Source: Mixophyes australis (Eukaryota; Chordata; Amphibia; Anura; Limnodynastidae). Taken from it: DNA of 64,000 bases. The notes under the pieces were generated by a model that did not search any database, was not told where the DNA came from, and saw only the letters and a list, made by a program, of their open reading frames with translations. This document shows positions 26,596 through 42,046 of this stretch, piece after piece (within the stretch, counting starts at the first letter, position 1; each line of letters starts with the position of its first letter). A program made the position numbers and the translations under genes. The stretch is from NCBI GenBank assembly GCA_036250195.1, contig JAVHZZ010000003.1, positions 57,556,289-57,620,288 on the forward strand. Reading direction: 5' to 3'.

Positions 26596-27775
26596 GTAAG
26601 TCTAGAAGGGCGGATTGCTTGCTCAGAATGTTGACCTTGAAAGACCGAAAGTGATAATAGTCATAGAACTTGGTTACGGTGCACACAGTTTAGTTACATA
26701 TTGTGTAAAGGGTACTTAGGAATGTGCTTCCCTGTAGACGTGCAACTTACAGGAACAGTATGTGGCCCATTCAATTAGACAGATAACCAATCTACTAGCT
26801 CAGTGGTGGCACAAATATAAAATTCCTTTTCCAGAGTGGAAGTGGCCGTGCTCCTTGTAAATGAGATGCATAGTATTTTATACAAAGTATTTTGGAAAAA
26901 TAAATATACTTAATTTACTAGCAATTCTGGGTTGCTGGAACCCTAACCTTACAGCATAGTACTTTTGCATGTGTTCTTAGATTGCTATTTATGGGTTATT
27001 GCTTAAATCTGCCATTAATATGTTGTATAAAGAAATGTATTTGTCACGCATTTAAAAGACTGCTTCATTTTTTCAAAAGGCAGAAAACTAATTTGATTTA
27101 TGTATATAAAGATATACATGATTAATGCTTTGTCAACAAAATTCTTTTTTTTTCTTGCCTTTTTTTACATTTACAAATCTGCTAAATATATTTAATAGTT
27201 TCCTGAGGAATTCCTGATTTGTTGGCAGCTTACTTTAGTTGTTAGATTAGTTTTGCCACGAGATATCTGTAGACATTGTTATGGAGGATTGTAGCATAGT
27301 TTTTATTGTTCTTATTCTTCCGTGGTGTTCTGCAGGATCTCATTTGTGGGAGTGCAGATGCAGAACTCTAGGGGAGGCTGGTTGCGTGCTTATTCCTGGA
27401 TAAAAGCATCAATGCGTTATAGAGAAATTTAGCACACGTGATGTTTAGCAGCTGTGAGGTCCCAGGCCCCTGGTCAGGCTGGCTGACCTAACTTCAGTCT
27501 TGTTTTTATCAATCTGTCCCCGTCCTCCACCATAAGTATTTCTGCTTAATCAGACTCCCACTTCAGCCAGCTGGATCTTATCCATTGTAGCAGATCAGCA
27601 AGACCTCCATTGGGGATTGTACCTCGGTAAGGACAACAGATCGCGTGCTTAAGTCTGAATGTTCCAGTAAAACAAGATTACATGTAAACCACAAATAATG
27701 ACAGCTAAATGCTGTGTCTCAGTTGAAGAATGTGATGCTCAGTCAAACAAACTCCTTGTGGTACTCTTATTTTTA

Positions 27776-28107
27776 GTGTATGTGTGTATATGTATATATA
27801 TGCGTGTACGCATGTATATATACGTGTGTGTGTATATATGAGATAGAGAGAGAGAGAGATATAGAGAGATATATATATATATATATAGATATATAGAGAT
27901 ATATAGATTATATATATATATAGATATATATATATAGATATATATATAGATATATAGATATAGATATATATAGATATATAGATATAGATATATATAGATA
28001 TATAGATATAGATATATATAGATATATAGATATAGATATATATAGATATATAGATATAGATATATATAGATATATATAGATATATATATAGATATATATA
28101 GATATAT

Positions 28108-28173
<66 letters not shown>

Positions 28174-28203
28174 AGAGAGAGAGATATATATACGCACACA
28201 CAC
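27776..28203. repeat. complex TA / TATAGA microsatellite
   Basis: About 430 bp of TG, GAGA, TATAGATA and (TA)n motifs. Long open frames rich in Tyr-Ile on the minus strand are by-products of the repeat and not genes. Length polymorphism between individuals is likely. Confidence 0.93.
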
Positions 28204-28469
28204 CCTTTATTATTTAAAGCTCATACCTTTGCAGAGTCATTCATTAGCCGCAGAACACTTAGATTAGTAGAAACTCCAAATTCACTGAAATGTTTTGCTC
28301 ATATCGAGCAGTATGCAAACTTTTGTGGAATGTGTGAGGACTAAAGATGTTTTGGATTGTTAGATATTGCCAAACTTTTTTTTTTACTGTATTTTAGAAC
28401 ATCCCCTGTGAGGCTTGTATAAACTTTGTATCACTGGTTAGTATACACCCACTCTAGATTTGACTTACA

Positions 28470-28655
28470 GATAGATTTATCAAACCTTCTAAAACCTTAA
28501 AAAAATAAAGGTTCCTTCTAAAAAGAAAACATTGAGGGTGTTGCCTATAGTAACCAATCTAGTTCTAGTAATATTCTAGAAAATGAGATCTAGAATCTGA
28601 TTGGTTGATAACACCTCCACGTTTCCTAGTTAGAAAATTTGATAAATGTTTCCCC
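28470..28655. mobile_element. diverged palindromic MITE of the CAACCAATCAGATT type
   Basis: It has inverted arms around TTGCCTATAGTAACCAATCT and ATCTAGAATCTGATTGGTTG. The outer ends are TTTATCAAACCTTC-like on the left and GATAAATGTTTCCCC on the right. It is clearly related to the copies at 18179, 25955, 51839 and 57313 but more mutated. Confidence 0.6.
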
Positions 28656-29405
28656 TGGACTGTGATCTGTTTAGTGTCCCCTGATCTACAGAGACGTGAC
28701 TTCTGGTCCCTCAATAGCTAACATTCATAGGGAAGCTGTTCAGCATATTCCATTACTGGTAATGTAGCATCAAGGAATAAGCCCTATTGTGCCTTTGAAC
28801 AAAAAGATTATTGCTCACCGGTAAAAGTCAAAAATTCTTTCAGCTCTATATATCTTTGTTCTAACTGGAATTAATCTTCTCCAGAATAAACCAATGGGTG
28901 CTGTAAACAGTACACGACAATATATCTGCAGTGTTTCCCAATGTTTCCCAAGTTTTCTCATCCATTAGGGGGGACACTAAAAATAATAATAAAATAGAAA
29001 AAGATGCATATACACCCTTGACATAACAGTTTGAATATTTTAAATAAGTGGTAGAAATATCATTTTAGGACTATCTGGGGGTGGGCACGTTGCAACAAAG
29101 AGTACAGTCATAAAAGGGGTTATTACAATTTGCCAAATTTTGTGTATATAAGTGTAATAAAGTAATACTATAAATGATGATCAGTAAAATTTTTAGATGT
29201 GCTACAGTCTTATATTTAGGTTTGTCCAAATTAGTAATCTATATGACTAGTTGTGCAGCCACTTACCACTTTGAGAAATTCCCCCAGCAAATGTGTGACC
29301 CTTTAGCTGTATTGTTGTCTGAGAATGGGAATGCATATGTCAGAAACCTTCCAAACATCACAGACCTACCTATAATCATTGACTTAGAATTGTGCGTCTA
29401 GGTCA

Positions 29406-29638
29406 GTGATTGGGCCTTTACCTGCGGCCCCCAGATTCTTCTGCCTGGTTGCCGGTTTTGTTGGTTAGATCTTGTAACAGTTATTTATCTGATATGTTAT
29501 AACAGATAACTGTCTCTTTCTTTGATAAAATGTATGGATTTATTTTGTTACTGAGATTAAGGGTAATGTGTGGCCCTTTTGGAGATTAGAGGGCTGCACC
29601 ATGTGGCCCTTTAAAATGTATCAGGTGCCTATCCCTAA
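29406..29638. mobile_element. hAT-like MITE, copy of the element at 7475-8156
   Basis: It starts CAGTGATTGGGCC and ends GTGCCTATCCCTA, with shared internal blocks (GAGATTAAGGGTAATGTG, TTAGAGGGCTGC). Flanking GTCTAGGT and ATCTAGAT agree at six of eight positions, which suggests an 8-bp target duplication. Confidence 0.62.
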
Positions 29639-30296
29639 TCTAGATGCTCATTCACTTATACAATTTGCCTGGTTGGTGCAAAACAAGTCTCCCTGAAAGT
29701 ATAGGTTGATGCCTGATTACAGGCACCTCTGAGGACAGGGTGAAAAATGCACTGTTTCTTCCCCTAAACCTGGATAACTCACAAAGTGCATAATCTTCAC
29801 CCACCCACGCGCGAAGCCCACATTTAGTGGGAACACCCCAAGCCGGTATAAGGAACAAACTTTTGACACATCAGTAAGTCTCTGCTGTCTAGATACGCAT
29901 TTGATGCACTTCCTATATAAACCAGCAACATCAATAAATAAATAAGCATGACGTTCATTGTTTAACGAGCACATGGCAGAAATACTAAGACTGGTCTGCT
30001 CATGAGACTGAAATATACAGATCTAAATCAATGTGGGGTGGGGATTATTTATAGACGCAGCCATTCAAGACTTTTTGAAATTCTCAACTAAACCCTCCAC
30101 CCACCTATATGTATTGTATGAATGTAGAATACACCCCAAAGCGTGAATAGATACCATTAATGTGGCTCTTCCTGTGAAATACTTGGATTGCACTAGTGTA
30201 AAAATAATATATGCAATGAGCTGTTTTTGTTTTTTACTATTATCGTGAAGATAAAGAAAACCATAGCCCATACATGGTATTGCATCTTTTTTTCAG

Positions 30297-30413
30297 CCAT
30301 TCCACAGTTCACAGTTGTTCCACAGGATCGGAACGTGTTTGAAGGACATACTGTGGATTTCCATTGTGAAGCTCAAGGAAACCCTCAACCAGTAATAGCT
30401 TGGACTAAAGGAG
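30297..30413 (+). CDS. pxdn: pxdn exon, Ig3 first half
   Basis: This 117-bp exon has acceptor tttttcag and donor gtaaga. It encodes [20 protein letters not shown], then [19 protein letters not shown]. It carries the B-strand Cys and C-strand Trp; the intron follows the Gly-Gly after the C strand. Confidence 0.96.
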
Positions 30414-31616
30414 GTAAGAGGCTTCTTATACAGCTTACAGTAAAGCTTTCTTGGCACATGGGTCTTTGAAGTCTCCGCCAGGGTGCCCAAACCCACAATA
30501 TTGCACTAGGGACCCTACCAGGCTTTGATTATACCATTCGGTTGTAGTAGTATCTGGCTACTATGACTGACTGACTTAAATTTACAATTGTACTATTACT
30601 TTTGTCATCACATTGCTGAGTTATTGAATTCCAATACACCCCAAGAATATAAATAGCTGTTTATGAAACGGCAATGCTACCAAAAAGTGACCGTTAAGCT
30701 CAGCAAAAATATACTCCCCGCTGTCCCAAGTCTCCCCTGTCTAAGTACAGCTGGTATATGGTAATTCCTGCCCGAGTTCACTATATTGACTTGATCACAA
30801 TCATGGAAATTCTAAAGACCTCTTGTGTGTTCTTAAGCAAGAATTGAATGTTTATAGTTCTGTACCGATACCAGAACGTCACTGTTCAAAGAGAGTCTAA
30901 AAGAGAATGAACTGGTGGAGTTAGAGTGGACTAAATTTAGAGTCTTGCCAGCAGAAGAATTAAAGAATGCAAAAGTGTTTGTAGAGTAACTGGAGAAACA
31001 TTCCCTCTGTACCAGTCTCCACCTTCCACCAAAACTGACTGGTCACATCTCATTTCTTCAAGTTGTTGAATGTTGGCACAATATTTTAATTAACCCTCTG
31101 TTTGTATATCCATCATGTGCACATAGTAATAATGGTAACGTATGGAGATAAAATACTGAAGACTGTTTTTCTAATAAATGCAGAAACTGTATTACAAGAT
31201 ATTTGCAAGTGTTGAAAATCAGTTCTGCATCTCCTGCTGTGATTTGTACTCTGTATTCCCTTAAAACGATGTCCCGTGTACTTAAATGACTTCTTTTATC
31301 CTGAATCATGCTTGAATATCTCATATCTCTATACCACTAAAGGGTGATGAGTGATTTGTAAAGCTTGTATATTGGCATAGAATTGCTAAGCAAATTAGTT
31401 GGCCGTATCCTATTTTTTTAACGGCCCTTAACAGTTGCCTCTAGTTTGCTTTGAATTAATCTCAGGATATTACAGAATGTATTTAGGCTTACACATGTTA
31501 TTTTTTTCCCTATTAAATGCTAATCCCTATGAGATTGATATCAAATAAACGGGACAGAACTGCTTATTTGATGAAGTTATCACTATTTATTGGGTTGTGA
31601 TTGTGCGCACTCGTAG

Positions 31617-31775
31617 GGAACCAGCTGTCTGTTGACAGACGACATCAAGTGTTGTCCAGCGGGACGCTGAGGATACTCCGCGTTGCTTTACACGACCAGG
31701 GTCAGTACGAGTGTCAGGCTGTAAACATTGTTGGATCTAAGAGCACCGCAGCGCAACTGATAGTACAGGCCAGAG
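31617..31775 (+). CDS. pxdn: pxdn exon, Ig3 second half
   Basis: This 159-bp exon has acceptor cactcgtag, a weak polypyrimidine tract, and donor gtaagg. It encodes [20 protein letters not shown], then [16 protein letters not shown], ending IVQAR. The DQGQYEC motif gives the F-strand Cys. Confidence 0.95.
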
Positions 31776-32335
31776 GTAAGGAAAGACCACCGACTGATCT
31801 TTATTATACAATACCACTTAGAAACCTTTATGCGCTGAAAATATATTCATTGTTGAACAAAAACCAAACTGCTCTGATTGTACGATGATAGATCACCAAC
31901 CATAACAACTTGAGTTAAATATTGTTTTTTTTTAAAGGAATGTAAGTAACCCTAGTAAAATGTTGTAAAAGTAAAAGTTGTCCTTTTTTTTTTTTCTTTT
32001 GTTAATAGCATCTTTTGTGATTCTCTTGTTAATACAACACATTTGTAAAGCAGAATTTATATATTGGACTTTGATGATTATTTTCATCATGGAGAGATTC
32101 CCAACATTTAGCTGCATACCTGTAGTGCAGCATCTGGCTATCAAGTATTTCAAAACGTAGAGAGGGGAACAATGTTTTTTTTTGTTTGTTTGGGGTTTTT
32201 TTTTTGTTTTTTGTTTTTTAGAAAGAGCTGAAAATTTCATTACTAATCTTAAAGTATTTGCCTAACAATACCTGGAATAGAAGGATTGTATTGTCACATG
32301 GAGATAGCAGAGACGCTTCAAACGCCTGACTACAG

Positions 32336-32600
32336 GACATGCCCAAAATACAATTCTATTATATCCTATATGGAATAGACACTATACCTACCCACTGTAT
32401 ATAAACACAGCATAATTCTATTATATCCTATATAGAAGACACTATACCTACCCACTGTATATAATCACAATACAATTCTGTTATATCCTATATGGAATAG
32501 ACAATATATCTACCCACTGTATATAATCACAACATAATTCTATTATATCCTATATAGAAGACACTATACCTACCCACTGTATATAATCGCATTACACTTC
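32336..32600 (+). repeat. 60/62-bp dimeric minisatellite, four units
   Basis: Repeated landmark CCCACTGTATATA occurs at 32391, 32451, 32513 and 32573, giving alternating 60/62/60-bp spacing. Units alternate between TATGGAATAGACA and TATAGAAGACAC, so the real repeating block is a dimer of about 122 bp. Related shorter pieces continue to about 32720. Confidence 0.85.
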
Positions 32601-33052
32601 TATTTAGCATAGGACACCACACCTCCAATATGACCTGACCACCGAACATGTTCATAATACAATTATATTACTTTCTATACAGACAGAGGACGCTGTACCT
32701 CCAATATGACCTGACCACTGGAAATGATGATAATACCTGTAATGTTCATTTGGTTATACATACAGGATAAGAACACACTTGAGTTCATTATTCAGAACAA
32801 GAGGTGCAGGTGTAATAAATAAGAGTATTTTAAAACTTGGAGTGTTCTTGAAAAACGTCTCCAGATTCGAAAATGTTTGGCCAAGAAGCAGCTGTAGTTA
32901 CTAAACGGTTTCTCTTCATCTTAGCTGATAAATGTTGTTGTTTTTTTCTCCATTTTTATAAAAGTATTGAAATGTTGCCTGTCATACCAAAGTGATTCAC
33001 TCTATCGCTGCTAGTGGTATTTTATTTATTTGTTGTTTTATGTTTTTTCCAG

Positions 33053-33165
33053 TTACTCCAGTGTTTGCTACTGTGCCCAGTGACATGACAGCTGAAGTTG
33101 GCACTGAAGTTCATATCCCTTGTAGTTCCCAAGGAGATCCTCTGCCCGTGATAACCTGGAACAAG
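33053..33165 (+). CDS. pxdn: pxdn exon, Ig4 first half
   Basis: This 113-bp exon has acceptor ttttttccag and donor gtaact. It encodes [20 protein letters not shown], then [17 protein letters not shown]. It has the B-strand Cys and C-strand Trp and ends in phase 0, unlike the other Ig half exons. Confidence 0.96.
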
Positions 33166-33548
33166 GTAACTGTTTAAGATAACATTTATCAACATTACTG
33201 AGTGAATTTTAACCATTGTTTAAGTGGTGTTGTAGACAGATCCACCAATGTACACATGAAGTGACCATTTTACACCTGTTGGATATGCTGCTAACGTTAT
33301 TGTCCTAATTATAGCTAGTAGTAGAGGAAGTTCTGCTCTACGTAATATGTATCTAAATACAGAGTTCTGTTTAGAACGTTGTCACTTTTATTATGTGCAG
33401 GATTTATCAGTTTATAACGTTATCTGAATTATATCTGGAAGATTAGTCTGCAAACTGGGTGATTGTTGCTCACTTACACAGGAAAACAAACTGGTGATGT
33501 TGCTTTAGTGCTAAACAGTGGTGGCCACTTGTGACTGGACAGTGCTTA

Positions 33549-33834
33549 TAACCTATATAGCACCACCATATTCAGCAGCGCTGTACAGAGAATATTTAAT
33601 CATCCACATCAGTCCCTGCCCCATAGGAGCTTCTAACCCAAATTCACCACCACCCACACATACATACACTAGGGTCCATTGTTGCCTGCAGCCAATTAAA
33701 CTACCTGTATGTTATTGCCTGGAGGAAACTTGCATAAGCATGGGGAGAACATACAGACTCCACACAGTCAAAATTAAAACAGCGAGTCCAGCGCTGTGAA
33801 GCAGCAATGCTAACCACTGTGCTAAAATGCTGCC
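33549..33834 (-). mobile_element. SINE-like element, diverged
   Basis: It has CCTATATAGCACCACCATAT, CAGCAGCGCTGTACAGAGAA, AGTCCCTGCCCCATAGGAGC and an end at GCTAACCACTGTGCTAAAAT. It is the same family as 20864-21186 and 45401-45766 in the same orientation, with more substitutions and gaps. Confidence 0.68.
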
Positions 33835-34069
33835 TATAGCACTCCTCATTTAACACTGTTCTGCTTTTGCACACTGCATCTGCGTAGATTCTGTGGATAT
33901 ACTTCAACCAATATTCCAGTTATTCAGTGCACATCATTTGTCCCTCTGTAGAAGATGCCATCTTCATGTGAAAAACTGAACAGTGACAGCTTTACCTCTC
34001 AATAACCTTGTACTCACTTTTTTTGTGAGTGATCCATACTATGTTTGTGTCTAAATGGTAAATAAATGA

Positions 34070-34371
34070 CTGAACCAATCACAATGCTTCTTTCAGGATG
34101 GCATACTGGTATTTGAACTGATAACTGTGCTTGCTGCTGGATGGTTTATAAGTAAACTGAACCAATGTTTGCGATTGTTACTAGATGATATGAAAGTAGC
34201 TGAACCAATGACTGTGCTTGTTACTAGATGGTATACAAGTAGATGAGCCAATGACCGTGCTCCTTTCAGCATGGCATACAAGTAACTGAACCAATAATAA
34301 CGCTTGTTGCTAGATGATATACACATAGATGAACCAATGACTGTGCTTGTTTCAGGATGGTATACAAGTAA
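34070..34371 (+). repeat. 43-bp tandem repeat containing the Ig4 exon 3' splice site
   Basis: Seven head-to-tail units of about 43 bp share TGAACCAATGACTGTGCTTG, a variable middle, and GATGGTATACAAGTA. The last unit contains the real acceptor (TTTCAG at 34350-34355) and the first 16 or so bases of the Ig4 exon. Earlier units keep CTTTCAG at about 34089-34095 and 34263-34269, or have changed it to TACTAG/TGCTAG. The exonic part encodes the conserved Asp-Gly-Ile-Gln-Val, so the exon edge is probably the ancestor of the array. Confidence 0.88.
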
Positions 34372-34512
34372 CAGAGAGTGGAAAATTTCACATTAGCCCT
34401 CATGGATATCTAGGTATTCGCGATGTCGGCCCAGCAGACCAAGGTCGATATGAATGTGTGGCTAGAAATAGTATTGGCTATTCTTCAGTCCACATGGTGC
34501 TGAGTGTGACAG
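34356..34512 (+). CDS. pxdn: pxdn exon, Ig4 second half
   Basis: This 157-bp exon has acceptor cttgtttcag and donor gtaaga. It encodes [20 protein letters not shown], then [20 protein letters not shown], ending LSVT. The start is fixed by phase 0 and by the conserved [11 protein letters not shown] block. Its first bases are part of a tandem repeat that extends back into the intron. Confidence 0.95.
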
Positions 34513-34589
34513 GTAAGACTAAAGTGTTCTTAAATATGGTAATATATGTATTTTTCTCCATTGTGAGCACCCTGCATTCCAGCCAGCGT

Positions 34590-35400
34590 TGTCTTGTGCT
34601 GCTTGTAGGTTTTGCAGCAGTATATTTGTCGATCCCATACGTTTTATTTGAGGAATGTTGGCCCACTCCAATTTACAACACTTCTTCAGTTCACTGATGA
34701 TTGAGGATATGTTTTTATGCACAGCTGTCTGTGTCCCCAACACATCATCTCAATGGGGTTGAGATCTGGACCTTGATTCTTCTCCACCATTCACTTGTAG
34801 ATATGCTGGTGTGCAGATATGCAGCATCTCAATGGGGCTGACGTCTGGACCTTGAACATTCCGCACCTTGATTCTACTCCGCCATTCACTTGTAGATATG
34901 CTGGTGTGCAGATATGCAGCATCTCAATGAGGTTGAGGTCTGGACCTTGAACATTCCGCACCTTGATTCTACTCCGCCATTCACTTGTAGATATGCTGGT
35001 GTGCAGATATGCAGCATCTCAATGGGGCTGAGGTCTGGACCTTGAACATTCCGCACCTTGATTCTTCTCCGCCATTCACTTGTAGATATGCTGGTGTGCA
35101 GATATGCAGTATCTCAATGAGGTTGAGGTCTGGACCTTGAACATTCCGCACCTTGATTCTTCTCCGCCATTCACTTGTAGATATGCTGGTGTGTTTTGGA
35201 GCATTGTCCTGTTGTGTGATCACCTTTCAGTCAAGCTTTAGTTTTTGGACAGGTTGCCTCACATTTTCTTGTATTTGGTTATAAAGAGGAATTCATGGTG
35301 AACTCCACCCCACTACCGAGCTTGACCGTTGGTTCTCATGGGGAATGTTTGAAACACCGTACGGTTGTAGCAAAACATGGCGACATGTATTAAGACCAGA
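34590..35400 (-). pseudogene. Tc1/mariner transposase fragment, antisense, with internal repeats
   Basis: The minus-strand translation near 35223-35090 reads ITQQDNAPKHTS, then WRRRIKVRNVQGPDLNLIEI. These match the catalytic-core QDNAPKH and SPDLNPIE motifs of Tc1-type transposases. The region is expanded by a 95-bp tandem repeat (34746-35194) whose unit is not a multiple of three, so each copy shifts the frame. It is inactive. Confidence 0.8.
34746..35194 (-). repeat. 95-bp tandem repeat, about five copies, inside the transposase fragment
   Basis: TCACTTGTAGATATGCTGGT recurs at 34791, 34886, 34981, 35076 and 35171, exactly 95 bp apart. Neighbouring copies differ at a few sites (CTACTCC/CTTCTCC, GGGGCTGA/GAGGTTGA). 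Confidence 0.94.
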
Positions 35401-36168
35401 AAACTTCACTTGGTCCCTTCTATTTAAAGGGAAATGGACCAGAATTCATGTTCTTAGTTCAAACCTATGCCGTATAAATTCACTTGGGTGGAGGAAGTTT
35501 AAAAAGATAAGTCTTGCAGAATCACAGCTCTAAATAGTGAAAATTGCCGGCTTCCGTGTTTAACCCTCTCTGGCCCTGAGAGGGTTAAACAAAGCACCAT
35601 ACAAAAGTCTCCCGCTTTTCCATTTTCATGTCCATTCAGCAGATTACTGTTTGAGACTCTGGTCCTATTAGTTGACAAAAATGAGGGTCCTCTGCCACAG
35701 GGGACTTTGATTTTAATTGTACCTTTTAAATGCTTTATTGTGTGCGTAGCTAATTTCTTAAATAGCAGCTACACCTGGAAGTAATTAGACACCCCTGCTT
35801 AAGTTGTTCTGCTGACTGTGTTCATGTTTGTTGTATCTGTTTACTTTGAATATTCTTATAACGCTTCTAAAATGTTAGCTCTAGGAATCTGTCCCTTTTC
35901 TTGACTAAAGTCTCAACTGAGACTAATGTGTTCATTGCACAACACTTCAACAAATGCAACATAGTGCAAAGGATTGATGCAGGTGGTAATAACATGCTCA
36001 TAGCACATTTACAGTATAAACACTGCTGCCTGTGATAAAACACCAGTATATGAGCTCAAACACCTTACACACTAGGTGCAACATACTGGTAATGCAACTT
36101 TCCCATGTCTATAACCTTTGAAAATGTTTTCTTTACAGATGTGACAAAGTAGGATAAATAAACATCTT

Positions 36169-36344
36169 GGGGTAAATGTATCAAGCTGAGAGTTTTCTGG
36201 CGGGTTTGAAAAGTGGAGATGTTGCCTATAGCAACCAATCAGATTCTAGCTATCATTTTGTAGAATGTACTAAATAAATGATGGCTAGCATCTGATTGGC
36301 TTTTCAAACCCAACAGAAAAAACTCAGCTTGATACATTTACCCC
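36169..36344. mobile_element. palindromic MITE, copy 3 (variant ends)
   Basis: The ends are GGGGTAAATGTATCAAGCTG and GCTTGATACATTTACCCC. The core matches the family (TTGCCTATAGCAACCAATCA) but the right arm is shortened. CTT flanks both sides. Confidence 0.75.
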
Positions 36345-37158
36345 CTTATGTGTTTCTAATTTTACAATACATGAGACGCATTAAAGATACAAGAGAACAA
36401 TTACAGGGTAGTAGCACATATGTAAAGATGTAACGTAATTGTATGGTTAGTAAGGTACAAAGTAAGTGCTCAGACAGTAATAATCGGGAGGCACTAGGGG
36501 GTAAGTTTGATGTGAGAGCAGCAGATTTATAGCTGCAGGATGAAATGGTTACAAATAAGTATTCGCCCAGTGTCTCCTAGTCTCAGCCTGTGTATCTCCA
36601 GTTGTCTTACTGGGATTGGGAGACCAGTTGCTCACGCTTCTCAGTCTGATATACACCATTAACTTAGATACTTAGCTGGGTTTACTTGCCTCTGTTTTTT
36701 CAATGAGGTAAATGTAGCATAAAACAAGTTGCAGTTGCATTGCTACTTTTTTGAGTTATGGAGTTTTTGGAGTGATGAAGAATAAATGTGTTATTTGTAT
36801 GCGCGCCTCTATCTGCACGTCTCCCCTTCCAATCTGTAGGTATAGATCCTTTACCAGACATTTGTATAGAGGCAGCAGAGGACCCCTCACGTCTGCCTGC
36901 TGCGTGTAAACAAACTCAGTCTCCCCCATAAGTGTCTTAACCCAGCAATAAAGCATAAAAACAGTTTTCTCTGGATTTACTTCTGTGACCACAACACACA
37001 TATAGAAAGAACAAAAGAGGATTGTTTCTCTTGATTAGGATGTAATAACCATTCTTTGAAAATGGATGGGTGGCAGTAATACAATATTTAATGGTCCGCT
37101 AATCACTTGTATGCAGACTCCAACATTTGAATCTCATTTCTTTTTGTTCCACCTCTAG

Positions 37159-37267
37159 TCCCTGAAGTCAGCCGCACTGGAGATCCCTTTGTTACTGTAT
37201 CGATTAACGAAGCTATTGCCACAGTGGATAGGGCAATAAACTCAACAAGGTCACATTTGTTTGACAG
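37159..37267 (+). CDS. pxdn: pxdn exon, linker before the peroxidase domain
   Basis: This 109-bp exon has acceptor ccacctctag and donor gtaatt. It encodes [18 protein letters not shown], then [16 protein letters not shown]. The segment joins Ig4 to the peroxidase domain and is predicted to be partly helical. It includes one N-glycosylation sequon (Asn-Ser-Thr). Confidence 0.95.
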
Positions 37268-40194
<2,927 letters not shown>

Positions 40195-40542
40195 TAGTAT
40201 TTATATTTCCATGTGTGAAATTCTCTAAAGTGTAATGAAACAGTCACTGAAAATGAACAGAGCAGGTGCTGTTTTCTACTTTAATTTTCTTGTCAAAAAA
40301 TGTCTTGTTAATGTCTCAAAGTTTAGAAACTCTGTATATGGATAAAAACTCCAAGGCAGCAATTCCATCGCAAGGAATTGTCCACATTATGTTAGGACTC
40401 ACTAATAATGTAAGATCACTGCAGTTTCTTTACTAGAAATAATGTTCTGCTTTGTAGTTCTGCAGAGAATGTAGAATAGAGAACTCTACCTGTTGACAAA
40501 CCATCAGCTGAAATGTTTTATACATTTTATCTTGTTTTCTAG

Positions 40543-42046
40543 GCTATCACTACAATGATCTTGTTTCACCTCAATATCTTAACCTCATTGCCAATCTCTC
40601 GGGATGCAGAGCGCACAGACGGATAAATAATTGCTCCAACATGTGTTTTCACCAGAAATACAGAACCTACGACGGCACCTGCAATAACCTGCAGCATCCA
40701 ATGTGGGGCGCATCTTTGACAGCCTTTGAACGATTATTAAAATCCGTATATGAGAATGGATTTAATTTACCAAGGGGCTCACTTTCTAATATATTTCATA
40801 ATGGATTTCCTCTTCCTTTGCCTCGTTTAGTGTCAACAAATTTGATCGGAACACATACGATAACCCCAGATGAACAATTTACTCACATGTTAATGCAGTG
40901 GGGGCAGTTCCTCGATCATGACCTGGACTCTACGGTGGTCGCCCTTAGCCAGGCTAGATTTTCTGATGGACAGGATTGCAGTGCAGTTTGTACAAACGAT
41001 GCTCCGTGCTTCCCTTTGGCGATTCCACCAAATGATCCGCGAGTCAGGAACAACGCTCGCTGTATGTTTTTCGTGCGTTCTAGTCCGGTTTGTGGAAGTG
41101 GAATGACCTCCTTGTTAATGAACTCCGTTTACCCCCGGGAACAGATGAACCAGTTGACGTCTTACATTGACGCTTCTAACGTGTATGGAAGTTCTGATCA
41201 TGAAGCCCAGGAGATCAGAGACTCGGCAAGCCACAGAGGCCTTTTAAAACAAGGCATCGTGCAGCGATCTGGAAAACCTCTCCTACCCTTTGCCACTGGA
41301 CCACCCACTGAATGTATGAGGGATGAAAATGAAAGTCCTATTCCATGCTTTTTAGCTGGTGATTTTCGAGCTAATGAGCAGCTAGGTCTGACGAGCATGC
41401 ACACGTTGTGGTTTAGAGAACATAACCGGATTGCCGCAGAGTTGCTGCGGCTAAACCCCCATTGGGATGGTGATACAATTTACCATGAGACTCGCAAGAT
41501 AGTTGGAGCAGAAATGCAGCACATAACGTACACTCATTGGCTACCGAAAATTTTTGGCGAAGTTGGCATGAAAATGCTTGGGGAGTACAAGGGTTATGAT
41601 CCCAACGTAAATGCTGGTATACTTAATGAGTTTGCAACAGCGGCTTTCAGATTTGGGCACACCCTTATAAATCCTATTCTTTACCGACTGGATGAAAACT
41701 TTGAACCAATTCCACAAGGCCATTTACCGCTACACAGGGCCTTCTTTTCTCCATATAGGATTGTCAATGAAGGTGGAATTGATCCTCTTCTTCGAGGCCT
41801 TATTGGAGTTGCAGGGAAAATGCGCGTACCATCGCAGCTGCTAAATACAGAACTAACAGAAAAGCTCTTCTCAATGGCACACACTGTAGCCTTGGACTTG
41901 GCAGCAATCAACATCCAGAGAGGACGTGACCATGGAATTCCACCCTATCACGACTTTAGAGTGTTCTGCAATCTTTCCTCTGTGCACACCTTTGAGGATC
42001 TGAGGAATGAAATTAGGAATCCAGATGTTCTCGAAAAAATAAGAAG
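40543..42046 (+). CDS. pxdn: pxdn large exon, heme peroxidase catalytic core
   Basis: This 1,504-bp exon has acceptor gttttctag and an unusual donor gttaaa. It holds the distal Asp-His pair (FLDHD, codons 40914-40919; human D826/H827), the catalytic Arg and heme-linking Glu in RANE (41367-41378; human R977/E980) and the proximal His in FRFGHT (41658-41660; human H1074). Asp and Glu form ester bonds to heme in this family. [14 protein letters not shown] follows the LSGC cysteine near the start. All catalytic residues are intact, so an active enzyme is expected. The frame would continue 23 codons into the intron if it were not spliced. Confidence 0.97.

Larger units (their letters stand above)
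26596..30296 (+). other. pxdn intron with large AT-rich microsatellite
   Basis: This 3.7-kb intron holds the TA/TAGATA microsatellite (27776-28203), a diverged palindromic MITE (28470-28655) and a hAT-like MITE copy (29406-29638). The remainder has no exon-like conservation that I can see. Confidence 0.55.

Noticed and set aside
27705..28203. Three overlapping minus-strand open frames of 97-164 residues rich in Tyr and Ile
   Set aside because: They are translations of a TA/TAGATA microsatellite; all frames lack stops only because of the repeat composition.
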